Positions 16,018-24,416 of a DNA stretch of 46,836 nucleotides are shown here, piece by piece; the first letter of the stretch is position 1, and every line of letters starts with the position of its first letter. The notes under the pieces were generated by a model, which saw only the letters and a program-made list of their open reading frames with translations, did not search any database and was not told the origin of the DNA. Source of the DNA: JBBDKV01 sp040879165 (GTDB lineage Bacteria; Patescibacteriota; Microgenomatia; UBA1400; PJMF01). The translations under genes were made by a program, and so were the position numbers. The stretch is taken from assembly GCA_040879165.1 (NCBI GenBank), contig JBBDKV010000004.1:1-46836 (forward strand), in the 5' to 3' direction.

Positions 16018-16048
16018 AATTTAGGAGTGAATAAAATTTAGGAGTGAA
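16018..16048. repeat. Tandem 14-bp direct repeat
   Basis: AATTTAGGAGTGAA occurs at 16018-16031 and again at 16035-16048 (17-nt period), with a shortened AGTGAA echo just after. It lies in the 255-nt gap between the GH31 stop and argG. This gap also holds an inverted repeat (ATATGTA/TACATAT) and the two terminators, and no gene. Confidence 0.6.
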
Positions 16049-16086
16049 CAAGTGAACAAAGGATGAAGCTGAAAGTACCTATCAAC

Positions 16087-18954
16087 CTACTGAGAAATTA
16101 ACTCCAACATACTATTGTAATCTTGAATATCCACAACACCGTCATCATTTAAGTCGCCACGCAGCAGGGGTGGTGGGTTTTGAATGTCCTCAATCACTAT
16201 TTGTAAATCTGCAGTATCGACTACTCCATCGTTGTTCAGGTCACCATAAAGTGCTTGCGGCGGTGTGGGTTGAGGCTGAGCATTGCGTCGAGTAGTAGGA
16301 GTAGAGACTGCTGGTTCTGTTACCGAATCTGCAGGCTGAATAGTAGGAGTTGGCAACGAATCCCTTCTAAATGCTGGCTGTGCACCAACCGCAGCCTCTT
16401 TTGGCTCAATCGCCAACAGCGCTTCAAGATCACCGATGAAAAATTCTTTCCCAAATGGGTCACGATTCATAGCCACCCGTGCATTAGTATCTCGGTTAAT
16501 CAGCCAGACTCCAGCATCTTCTTTACGAACCTGAAGCTCAACGATTTGCCCATCTTGATTGTGCAGAGAGTAAACACTGGAAGCGTTACCATGTTCAAGA
16601 TACACATACGCCATCCGATGTTCGGGTTGCTCGTACTGCCCGATGATCAGAATCTCTCCTTCTTTGAGAAAAACAGGATAGTCATTATCTTCTTGAAGCG
16701 TATATTCTGCGTAGCCTGGTCCGACTATTTCTGGTGTAACTCCAATCAGTGGCTTCCAAATTCCCTCGGGAAAGTAAACGGTAACTGTACGTTGATTGGG
16801 AAAGAAAATTGGCCTAACTAATAGAGCGTTGCCAAACATATACTGATTCTTTGGCTCATTAGGATTATTTGGATTGAGCGCTGTGTACTGCTTATACACT
16901 TCTGGGTCATCTTGAAAATCAAAGAGTAATGGGCGCACCAAGTGAGGCACTCCAGTGTGATACCAATTTCGAGCCTGATCAAACGCATACTGATGCAAGC
17001 GCATGCGCATATTTAGAAAATAGAGTGCCGCGCGTCGATCTGCGTCATTTGGAAGATGCCAGACACCTTCAGATTTAGTAACACTGCCATGAAAAGTAGC
17101 TGCCTGAATTGCCCGCACATATGCTTCACCATTCATCTGACAGCAAGAACGATAATCAGCCAATAATTCTTCTTCACTACCACTCACTCCGCAATAGTCA
17201 TAGCAACTTCGATTGCTATCGCAAACATTAGTATAGCCAATGGTATGCAGCAGCGCCATTTGTGGATGCGGATACCCAGAAAAGATTTGAGTCATCGTGG
17301 AGTCATGCACGTACTTCATTCGATACATATTATTGGGTTCCTGCCCTCTTGGGGGCCAATCTACCCAACCCTGACTTACTTGCAGATCGGTACCAACTGA
17401 AAACCAATCATTACGCCCTGTTAAAACTACATCGCCATCAAAGTAATTATTCCAGTGTGGGAAAATTTTGCGAATTTGACCATCCTGAAAGTTGTTCCAA
17501 TCTGGTCGATTATTTCGCAATATGATCTCAGGCATATCGTCTTCTTTAATTCCCCTCATTGGCGCATACCCCGTTGCTGCCAAATCGACATACATCTGCA
17601 TTGCCGCATCATTATTAAAGTTCAAATGTTTATAGCGAAAATCTGGACGAAAATCTTTATAATGATAGTTGGCTTGCAATGGATTCCTGATATTTCTGTC
17701 AGCTGCTAACTGGGTGAAAAATTCCTCTCCGCTCTGATTAGTACCAGGAACAACAGAATTGGACGCGGAAACAAAATGGCGCATACCGATCATCGGGAAA
17801 ATGTCTTGATTCAGTAGCTCTGAGAAAAATTGTCTCAGATTATATCCCAATGCTTCTTGATCTTTAAATTGAAAAACTTCCATGGTTGGCGAGCGATAAA
17901 TACCACCATAATCTTGATTTGTTGCAGAACAGACATTGACTTCTTCTGCTAGTTTCCAATATCCGGTACCAAAGACAAACGCACTTGGTTTAATTCCCAT
18001 TTGAGAGTAGCGATCCACATAATCTCGCAAGGCGGTGGCAGTTGCTCCACCAACCAGCGGAGAGCGCATCTCAAATTCGGCAAATGTTTCAAACATAATT
18101 CCATAGGCATTCCAATGAGGTTGTTTAAAAAAGAAGCCTTCCTGTCTGAGTGCTCGATAGTATTTTTGATAGACGTCTGTAAGTGAGTCCCCCTTCAGAA
18201 CCAAGAGTTTGCCGGGAGCGCCCTCTCCCATCGTTTCATGTAATTTCATAACAAAATGTGAGTAATTTTCTGCCTGATGTCTAGAAATCCGCAACCGCTT
18301 AGCGTCAGGTTGAATGTAGGCCATAATAATATTTTCTTGAGGAATGATGTACACGGGAGTTCTCAATCGACCAATATCTCCATCGTGAGTACGGTGCAAC
18401 GCCACTTCTGCGAGCTCTGCATCTGTACGAGGACGACCATTGCTAAAGTGCAAATCTAAAAACTCTTCGCTTCCATCTTCTTTTGGTATCAAATTAATTT
18501 CTACCTGATTTTGCGAAGCCTGCATGCCCAAACCAAAGAGGTGGGGAAAATAACGGTCAAACTGCAACTCATACCGATCGGGGTCACAGCCTGGACCCCA
18601 TTCACAAGATAAGTGACGACTTTGAATTGTAAATACACCATCCTCTACTTCTCTAACCTGGAGATTATCGATAGCTCCTGCATACAGAAAGCGAGCTTGC
18701 AGCAGATTCTCAAGTTTAGTGATTTCTTGCTCTGGATCAGCAGCAGCTGAGAAAAATGAAGTAATTGCAGAAAAATGTATGATCAATACGAGCAATCCAG
18801 CCACAGATATGCCCAACATCAGACCGGGAATGAGCCATTTTTTTCGCTTCTTGGGCATACTCCCCATTTGCATAGCACTTGAGGACTGATCGCTCTGATC
18901 GAGATCATAATTTGAAGGCGTTGCTTGAGATTGAGAAGATACATTATTTTGCAC
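16087..18954 (-). CDS. Membrane-anchored GH31-family glycoside hydrolase with dockerin-like repeats
   Basis: 955 residues. A basic stretch (KKRKKW) and one membrane segment (about 40-62) form a type II anchor, putting the rest outside. A GH31-type barrel follows: FVFGTGYWKLAEE, a GIKEDDMPE segment that could hold the Asp nucleophile, MRMRLHQYAFDQARNW with VRPLLFDFQDDP, and the beta-domain signs YMFGNALLVRPI and VYFPEGIWKPL. A Cys-rich insertion (CDSNRSCYDYCG ... RSCCQM) is unusual. After a Pro/Thr linker come two calcium-binding dockerin type I-like repeats (GDLNNDGVVDTADLQ, GDLNDDGVVDIQDYN). Likely role: hydrolysis of alpha-glucans or similar glycans; substrate unknown. The start is GTG with GGGAG close by, so it is less certain. 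Confidence 0.85.
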   Translation of the reverse strand: MQNNVSSQSQATPSNYDLDQSDQSSSAMQMGSMPKKRKKWLIPGLMLGISVAGLLVLIIHFSAITSFFSAAADPEQEITKLENLLQARFLYAGAIDNLQVREVEDGVFTIQSRHLSCEWGPGCDPDRYELQFDRYFPHLFGLGMQASQNQVEINLIPKEDGSEEFLDLHFSNGRPRTDAELAEVALHRTHDGDIGRLRTPVYIIPQENIIMAYIQPDAKRLRISRHQAENYSHFVMKLHETMGEGAPGKLLVLKGDSLTDVYQKYYRALRQEGFFFKQPHWNAYGIMFETFAEFEMRSPLVGGATATALRDYVDRYSQMGIKPSAFVFGTGYWKLAEEVNVCSATNQDYGGIYRSPTMEVFQFKDQEALGYNLRQFFSELLNQDIFPMIGMRHFVSASNSVVPGTNQSGEEFFTQLAADRNIRNPLQANYHYKDFRPDFRYKHLNFNNDAAMQMYVDLAATGYAPMRGIKEDDMPEIILRNNRPDWNNFQDGQIRKIFPHWNNYFDGDVVLTGRNDWFSVGTDLQVSQGWVDWPPRGQEPNNMYRMKYVHDSTMTQIFSGYPHPQMALLHTIGYTNVCDSNRSCYDYCGVSGSEEELLADYRSCCQMNGEAYVRAIQAATFHGSVTKSEGVWHLPNDADRRAALYFLNMRMRLHQYAFDQARNWYHTGVPHLVRPLLFDFQDDPEVYKQYTALNPNNPNEPKNQYMFGNALLVRPIFFPNQRTVTVYFPEGIWKPLIGVTPEIVGPGYAEYTLQEDNDYPVFLKEGEILIIGQYEQPEHRMAYVYLEHGNASSVYSLHNQDGQIVELQVRKEDAGVWLINRDTNARVAMNRDPFGKEFFIGDLEALLAIEPKEAAVGAQPAFRRDSLPTPTIQPADSVTEPAVSTPTTRRNAQPQPTPPQALYGDLNNDGVVDTADLQIVIEDIQNPPPLLRGDLNDDGVVDIQDYNSMLELISQ

Positions 18955-19022
18955 TCCCGTTCAGCTTACTAAAAATGGATTGTATGTACAAGCAGCAAGA
19001 GGAGTCTATTACAGAGGATGTA

Positions 19023-19712
19023 TTAGAGAGGTACGTTTTGCTGTGTCACTTCCCACAATTCGTCAGCAATGTCATTAATTGATTGCTCAGCATCAATGAC
19101 TCGCCAGCGATCCGAGTCATCTTCTTTGGCAAGCTGCAGATAGGCTTGGCGTACTTGCTCGTGAAAATCTGTATCTTCCATCTCCATGCGATTACTACCA
19201 CCATCAGCCGCTCGTCTTTTTAATCCGAGCTGGACTGGCACATCAAGTAAGAACGTGATATCTGGATAGGTTTTTTTGGTAGAAATATCATTGAGCTGTT
19301 CAATGAGCTCCCGACCAAATCCGCGGACCATTCCCTGATACACGACGCTACTATCTCGAGAACGATCAATTAATACGATCTTACCAGCCTTGAGTGAGGG
19401 TAAAACAATTTCGCGGTAAATCTGTGCTCGAGCCGCCTGGAATAATAGCACCTCTGTTGTGTAGGCTATGCCGGCATTTTTGGCTGACAAAACCACTTTA
19501 CGAATTTGCTCACTAATGGTAGTGCCACCTGGCTCACGGAGTGCAATCACTTCATACCCTGCTTTCGTCAGTTTGTCACGTAAGCGAACGATTTGGGTAG
19601 TTTTGCCACCGCCTTCACCGCCTTCGAGGGTGATAAGTAAACCTTGAGTTGCTGCGGCTTTTTTGGACTTTTTTGTGTGTGGTTTTGAGTGTGACATTGT
19701 AGCTTTCACCAT
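19023..19712 (-). CDS. tmk: Thymidylate kinase
   Basis: Phosphorylates dTMP to dTDP. It has the P-loop LEGGEGGGKTTQ, the REPGGT motif that binds dTMP, the DR(S) segment in VLIDRSRDSSVVYQG and DITFLLDVP. The lid region is KRRAADGGSNRMEMED. About 25 extra basic residues precede the P-loop. ATG 19712 or 19697 are both possible starts (229 or 224 aa). It belongs to a dTTP-supply neighbourhood with the MazG-like gene, dut, dcd and thyX. Confidence 0.93.
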   Translation of the reverse strand: MVKATMSHSKPHTKKSKKAAATQGLLITLEGGEGGGKTTQIVRLRDKLTKAGYEVIALREPGGTTISEQIRKVVLSAKNAGIAYTTEVLLFQAARAQIYREIVLPSLKAGKIVLIDRSRDSSVVYQGMVRGFGRELIEQLNDISTKKTYPDITFLLDVPVQLGLKRRAADGGSNRMEMEDTDFHEQVRQAYLQLAKEDDSDRWRVIDAEQSINDIADELWEVTQQNVPL

Positions 19713-19781
19713 ATAGGATCAAAATACCCCGGCATACACAAAAATGCAAGCTCTTGTCATATAGTACCACTATCATCACTA

Positions 19782-20618
19782 CTACATCGGCCGCAAGCCA
19801 GTATTGCGCTGAGACATGGGTTGTTTTCTATCGTAGATAACTACAGGCTCTCCCGCCTCAATTGCTTGAACATCCTTAATACTGGCGATCTGTATGCCAG
19901 AATCAGTCTCATGACGAGCGCGCTGCTCCAGACCTACCTTGATCAATCCCAATGCAACTTCTGAATTTCTGAAATCTAAGATATGCTTCAAGAATGGCTG
20001 CCAATGCTCGGGCAAAACAAAGTCTCCTGGATAATTTTTGCGAATCAATCGCATAGCCTTGCTCGCATGATCAAACATTAGCAGCACATTGGCACTATTG
20101 ATCGGCCGACCTGTGTCGGGATCAACGCCACTGAAAACTTCTGGGGGATAATTTGAAAGCACTTTATTTACAGTGTCTGCAAAATCAAGAAATACTTTTA
20201 TACCCTCTGGAGAGTGAAAAGCAATTGAATACACTCTGCCGAGTAGTTCTGGAAAAATACTGTTGACAGCTACCAGATTCGGGCTCTCTTGAATCTCAAC
20301 AGCCTGCTCTCTTACTTTTTCAAATGCAGCAGATTCTTTTCCAAAACCATTGACATACCGCATGGTATCAGAAGGCTTTGTATCACCTACCAGCCAACGA
20401 TGAAAAGCCAGACAGAAAACGATAACATCCCTAATCTCCCCTGAAACTTCTTTTGTGGTTAAATCCTGGTTTAGCGCATCCTCGACTTCAAAAATTTCAG
20501 TGATCATATAATTCAACAATTTAACGTTAATTAACTGATCAGCCTGCCACAATAAAGGAGCGCGACTATGCAGCTTCCGCACCTCTTGATATGCATAGTT
20601 CATTTCATTATTTGACAT
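19782..20618 (-). CDS. Possible MazG-like nucleotide pyrophosphohydrolase-fold protein
   Basis: 278 residues. Residues about 25-75 contain EIFEVEDAL followed 16 residues later by EIRDVIVFCLAF, the ExxE...ExxD metal-binding pattern of all-alpha NTP pyrophosphatases (MazG/dimeric dUTPase superfamily). The remaining ~200 residues are mostly helical and unrecognised. Location between tmk and dut fits a nucleotide pool role, for example hydrolysis of a non-canonical dNTP. ATG 20618 is chosen because a perfect -10 lies 4 nt upstream; the longer frame would run through that promoter. The family call is tentative. Confidence 0.55.
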   Translation of the reverse strand: MSNNEMNYAYQEVRKLHSRAPLLWQADQLINVKLLNYMITEIFEVEDALNQDLTTKEVSGEIRDVIVFCLAFHRWLVGDTKPSDTMRYVNGFGKESAAFEKVREQAVEIQESPNLVAVNSIFPELLGRVYSIAFHSPEGIKVFLDFADTVNKVLSNYPPEVFSGVDPDTGRPINSANVLLMFDHASKAMRLIRKNYPGDFVLPEHWQPFLKHILDFRNSEVALGLIKVGLEQRARHETDSGIQIASIKDVQAIEAGEPVVIYDRKQPMSQRNTGLRPM

Positions 20619-20622
20619 AAAA

Positions 20623-20628
20623 ATTATA
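20623..20628 (-). promoter_or_regulatory. -10 TATAAT, leaderless-type
   Basis: Perfect TATAAT on the minus strand, separated from ATG 20618 by only TTTT. Confidence 0.6.
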
Positions 20629-20741
20629 GCCTTTAACAAAAACAATAAACCACAACATATAGTGATCTTGCAATCCTTGACAATCAATATCTATGATGTA
20701 TTTTGAGAAAAAAGTGCTTGAGTTTTAGACAATAATAAACA

Positions 20742-21176
20742 CTACTTGCCTGTACTGCCAAAACCTCCCCGATTTTCAGAATCAAAAGCGTCTGCTTCGT
20801 GCAACTCAACTGGCTCGCGACTAAGCACGAGCAGTTGCACAATTCTATCCCCGCGCTCAATAATCACAGGCTGATCAGTAAAGTTAAGCAATGCTGCCTG
20901 ATATTCATCACTATCTCCACGAAAATCGTAATCACCAACGCCAATACCGTTTGCCATCATCACACCACGCTTATGCAAGCTGCTTCGTGCAGCCAGGAGA
21001 GCCCAATATCCTTGAGGCAATTGGAGCGCAATATTAAGCGGCACATAGCCAATTTGACGGGGCTTGATTGTCACTGTTAGTCGCGCAGATAAATCAAGTG
21101 CCGCTGCATCCTCTGTGGCATACTCTGGAGCGGGTACATCTTGATCAAATCGTTTGAATGATACGGCAAGTGACAT
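20742..21176 (-). CDS. dut: dUTP diphosphatase (trimeric dUTPase family)
   Basis: Hydrolyses dUTP to dUMP and pyrophosphate, feeding ThyX and keeping uracil out of DNA. Family motifs: AALDLSA (motif 1), AARSSLHKRGV (motif 2), NGIGVGDYDFRGD (motif 3, with GVGD in place of the common GVID), RGDRIVQLLVL (motif 4) and the C-terminal GGFGSTGK (motif 5). Length 144 aa is typical. ATG 21176 is preceded by AGGA; the frame upstream is short and not conserved. It lies 26 nt after the 21203 gene on the same strand. Confidence 0.93.
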   Translation of the reverse strand: MSLAVSFKRFDQDVPAPEYATEDAAALDLSARLTVTIKPRQIGYVPLNIALQLPQGYWALLAARSSLHKRGVMMANGIGVGDYDFRGDSDEYQAALLNFTDQPVIIERGDRIVQLLVLSREPVELHEADAFDSENRGGFGSTGK

Positions 21177-21202
21177 AGTGTCCTCAAAACTACACAAGAA
21201 AA

Positions 21203-21469
21203 TTACTGGATTGGTTGATTCTCTACAGAATTGCCAGGATTTAGACTCCTAAACAGGACAGTGCTTTGTTCTAAACTCTGAATCAGCGGTTCCATTACTG
21301 GCCAAATATAACTCATAAACAAATTTGTTAGAATTACTAACACAACTGCATATAAAATTACCGCTCCAAGGGCACGCGCCATTCCCGCAAGAAAGTTTCG
21401 CCAAAAGATTTCCCACCAGCTGGCTTCAAATATTGTTTTTGACTGAGAAAGTTGATCTGGATCTGCCAT
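21203..21469 (-). CDS. Small membrane protein
   Basis: 88 residues. A soluble N-terminus leads into WWEIFWRNFLAGMARALG and one long hydrophobic segment (AVILYAVVLVILTNLFMSYIW), followed by a polar tail. The RNFLAGMARALG-plus-TM layout resembles small DUF5665-type membrane proteins, but I cannot confirm this. ATG 21469 has AAAGGAAA upstream. It precedes dut and is probably co-transcribed. Confidence 0.65.
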   Translation of the reverse strand: MADPDQLSQSKTIFEASWWEIFWRNFLAGMARALGAVILYAVVLVILTNLFMSYIWPVMEPLIQSLEQSTVLFRSLNPGNSVENQPIQ

Positions 21470-21830
21470 ATTTCCTTTGCGAGTAGAATTAAGAACGTAG
21501 TCTTTACTGCTTGTTGGCCTATACTACCAGAGCAGCACTACTTAGCATAACATAAACGTATGGCATTATTTCAGTGTCAGGCTACACAGCGCGAAGGACG
21601 TGATGAACTAAACTTGTTCATGTTTGCACAAAGTGTTGCCTGTAGAAAATCTTTGTTACAAAAACCTGGGAATAGTAGTTCAAATGTGCAGCTTTTTAGC
21701 CATTTTTGCCGCTGAATCTTGCCCGACTCGTGCTTGCCAATTACCAGTAATTCGCTACACTTAAGGCCGACGCCAGACACATTGCGAATCAAAAAGTATT
21801 GGTATTGTATTGACCAGAAAGTTACCACTC
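21470..21830. other. Intergenic region between divergent genes
   Basis: 361 nt with no convincing gene; an 83-codon minus frame here has no start signal or recognisable features. It holds an inverted repeat ATGAAC (21603-21608)/GTTCAT (21616-21621), and near its right end a likely dcd promoter (TTGCGA at 21782, TGG TATTGT at 21800-21808). A small RNA is possible but nothing diagnostic is visible. Confidence 0.45.
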
Positions 21831-22409
21831 ATGTATTTGTCTGATACTGATATAAAAAAGGCTCTCGCCGCTCAAGAAATTACCATTCGAGATTTTGACG
21901 AATCCCGCCTGCAACCTGCCAGCTATGACGTACTACTTGGCTTTGAATTTATGGTTTTTAAGCGGCATCAACAAGCAGTCATTGATCCAAAAGAACCAGC
22001 TAGTAAATATATGGAAAAAATTACTCTCAAGAGTGAGGCGGAATTTTTTATCCTCCATCCCAATGAATTTGCCCTGGCCGTTACCGATGATTATTTTGGC
22101 GTCGGCGCCAAGTACTGCTGCAACATTATGGGAAAAAGCAGTCTCGCTCGCTTAGGACTGATCATTCACACTACCGCTGGCTTTGTAGATCCTGGCAATG
22201 AGCTGAATGCCACACTGGAACTTTTCAATACCAACAGCATGCCCATCAAACTCTATCCAAAAATGAAGATTGCTCAGATTGCCTTTTGTTCCCTTACCTC
22301 GCCAGCAGCACGCCCTTATGGACACAAAAGTCTGGGGAGTAAATATTTTAAAGATAGTGGTGTGGCCGCCAGCAAGATGGCAGAAAATTTTAAAGTAGCT
22401 AAGAAGTAA
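21831..22409 (+). CDS. dcd: dCTP deaminase
   Basis: Deaminates dCTP to dUTP, possibly also to dUMP. It belongs to the dUTPase-like fold: SRLQPASYDVLLG near the N-terminus, the signature MGKSSLARLGL with the catalytic-region Ser/Arg, then HTTAGFVDPGNELNATLEL, where the Glu after PGN corresponds to the catalytic Glu. The C-terminus has SKYFKDSG. Length 192 aa is typical. ATG 21831 matches the family start (MYLSDTDI); the earlier TTG 21810 is less likely. thyX follows after 4 nt, so the two are translationally close. Confidence 0.9.
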   Translation: MYLSDTDIKKALAAQEITIRDFDESRLQPASYDVLLGFEFMVFKRHQQAVIDPKEPASKYMEKITLKSEAEFFILHPNEFALAVTDDYFGVGAKYCCNIMGKSSLARLGLIIHTTAGFVDPGNELNATLELFNTNSMPIKLYPKMKIAQIAFCSLTSPAARPYGHKSLGSKYFKDSGVAASKMAENFKVAKK

Positions 22410-22413
22410 TGCT

Positions 22414-24021
22414 ATGAATAAAGCCTTTTCATTTCATAAGGATTTACATATTGCCTCGCTGACATCCAAAGACTCCTGGCACGAAATAAATGTACATGCC
22501 TTATTACAACATCCTGAAAAAAAACAGCCGTCTATCAATGCTTTCTTGGGAGCTCGTTACAGCAGATCTGCTGACTCGGTCGTTGATATAGCCAAAGAAG
22601 TCCACGTAAAAGGACAGGACGCAGCGCAGCGTCTTGCCACCATCTTTCAGAACTATGGCCACAAATCTGTTGGTGATATGGCTGATTTATTTTTGTGCAT
22701 TGAACATGTGCCGATGATAACAGCCATGAAGCTATTTTATCGCAACCCTGTGCTGGCTGGTCAAGAGCGGTCAACGAGGTACCAGGATTTTGCACGCCCC
22801 TCATTTGTGACTTTGCCAGATACAAAAAACACTAAAAAACTCAAAGAAGAATATGAGGCGATTATTCACAAGCAGCTGGCAGATTACCGACACTTAATGA
22901 AGATTACTCAGCCGCGGTTGGCAGAACACTTCAAGATTGATATGAATAAGAAGGGGGAAGTGGGCGCGCTGCAAGCGCGCACATTCGATACTGCTCGCTA
23001 CCTCCTTCCCATGGGTCTACAAACAAGTCTTGGCTTTGTCATGTCTGCTCGCAACTGGTCTGAACTCATTGCCATGCTTGGTGGCAGCCAAATGGAAGTT
23101 GACCACGTTTTGAGCGAACTGATCTTTGAATTATTGACAGCTGCGCATCCTGATATGGCAAAATCTAAGTACATTCCAGAGGCGGATGGACTAATTCGCC
23201 ACACTGAAGCCAGTACGCGGCAATTAGAAACAACGACCACAATGCTTGGATGGCTTGAAGAATTTTTGGCACGCAGTAGTCAACCGCGCCGCCTCACCCG
23301 CACCCCCGATGCCAGTGTTGAGATTAAAGATCGAGTGAGCTCAGTGGGCGCGCTGTTGCGTCACCTGCAACTACTCCAGCATCCACTTAGCAAGCAATCC
23401 CGCTTTGAAATCAGCCCCAACCTCCAGCGCGCCCTCGGCCGCATCGTTTTTGAACGCCACAATCACCACTTCCAACTTGGGCCTCTAGCACAAAGCGGCA
23501 CCCTTGCAATTGAAGGTATGGCAGATTTAGGCACCCTCAAAGACCTCAATCGTCATCGCAGCCTTGAGAGATTTGTGCCTATTTGGCATGATGAAGTGAG
23601 TATGAAAGCTGAACTAGATCGTCCAACAAAACGACAATTTTTTGTGTGTGACTACCTGCGCCTACCTGGAATGACTGCGCTGAGAAAAATCTACGAAAGT
23701 CGCCTGATTGAAACCTATGATCTAATCCGTAACTGGCAGGCACGAGCTGAAAAGCAGTTAAGTCCGGCGATGGCCACCGAGTTCACCAAGTATCTCCTGC
23801 CGCATGCTCACTCCACCGCCTACCGCTTCTACGGCTCAGTGGACGACTTGCAATATCTCATCCACTTAAGAACCAGACCTGGCGGTCACATCGCCTACCG
23901 TGCTCTTACCGCCACCTGGCTCAAAAAACTGGCTCAAAAAGATCAGTTCTGGCAACCGATGCACGATAATTTGCCAACAGTAGACGCAGCGTCGAGGGAG
24001 CAATTTGTAGATCGGTCCTAA
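22414..24021 (+). CDS. thyX: Tandem-duplicated ThyX-type (FAD-dependent) thymidylate synthase
   Basis: 535 residues, about twice the length of normal ThyX (around 220-250 aa), with two ThyX-like halves. The N-terminal half has GHKSVGDMADLFLCIEHV and LFYRNPVLAGQERSTRY (residues 107-123), keeping the ExSxRY part but with RNP where RHR is expected, then ARYLLPMGLQTSLG. The C-terminal half has MADLGTLKDLNRHRSLERF (369-387), keeping RHR but lacking NExSxRY, then KYLLPHAHSTAY and LIHLRTRPGGH. The two halves may build a complete site together. Expected reaction: dUMP to dTMP with methylene-tetrahydrofolate and FADH2. Its neighbours dcd, dut and tmk support this. Confidence 0.82.
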   Translation: MNKAFSFHKDLHIASLTSKDSWHEINVHALLQHPEKKQPSINAFLGARYSRSADSVVDIAKEVHVKGQDAAQRLATIFQNYGHKSVGDMADLFLCIEHVPMITAMKLFYRNPVLAGQERSTRYQDFARPSFVTLPDTKNTKKLKEEYEAIIHKQLADYRHLMKITQPRLAEHFKIDMNKKGEVGALQARTFDTARYLLPMGLQTSLGFVMSARNWSELIAMLGGSQMEVDHVLSELIFELLTAAHPDMAKSKYIPEADGLIRHTEASTRQLETTTTMLGWLEEFLARSSQPRRLTRTPDASVEIKDRVSSVGALLRHLQLLQHPLSKQSRFEISPNLQRALGRIVFERHNHHFQLGPLAQSGTLAIEGMADLGTLKDLNRHRSLERFVPIWHDEVSMKAELDRPTKRQFFVCDYLRLPGMTALRKIYESRLIETYDLIRNWQARAEKQLSPAMATEFTKYLLPHAHSTAYRFYGSVDDLQYLIHLRTRPGGHIAYRALTATWLKKLAQKDQFWQPMHDNLPTVDAASREQFVDRS

Positions 24022-24380
24022 GAGGATTTTTTATCCAGCTCTTTTTGCTTATCTTGCCAATATTTTTTGATGAATTGATCAGACCTTGCTCTTCGCTCAT
24101 CCATGTAGGCTATAACAAACACCAAGCCTCCAGCAACCACAAGCAGTGAGCCACCTAGATTTTGCAGAAGCTCATTCATGTACACATACTGCAACGTGTT
24201 GCCAGTTTGCTCCCAACTTTCCAGAATCCAGAAAGCATACCAAGCTTCCTCTGCAAATTCTTCTAATAAAAAATACCCTAAAACCAACATGCACATAGCT
24301 GCCAGATACTCATAGTAGGCTTTTCGCAGCTCCTCTTGTTGAAGATCGTAGTAGGGTTTCCACTCGTTGTTACCTGACAT
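24018..24380 (-). CDS. Small membrane protein, unknown
   Basis: 120 residues with two hydrophobic segments (about 26-45 and 75-93) and a long charged C-terminus (DERRARSDQFIKKYWQDKQK). The N-terminal half is rich in Tyr, Trp and Glu. No family recognised. The 3' end overlaps the convergent thyX stop by 4 nt. It is on the topA strand, directly downstream of topA. Confidence 0.6.
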   Translation of the reverse strand: MSGNNEWKPYYDLQQEELRKAYYEYLAAMCMLVLGYFLLEEFAEEAWYAFWILESWEQTGNTLQYVYMNELLQNLGGSLLVVAGGLVFVIAYMDERRARSDQFIKKYWQDKQKELDKKSS

Positions 24381-24416
24381 ATTATTCTAGGCAGGCAAAC
24401 TATACAGTCTGTACAA

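Noticed and set aside
21577..21828. An 83-codon minus frame in the dcd upstream region
   Set aside because: No Shine-Dalgarno or -10 at its start, atypical composition, and it would overlap the dcd promoter.
22974..22990. A perfect palindrome GCGCGCT-GCA-AGCGCGC
   Set aside because: It lies inside thyX and is explained by codons for Gly-Ala-Leu-Gln-Ala-Arg. There is no sign of a site.
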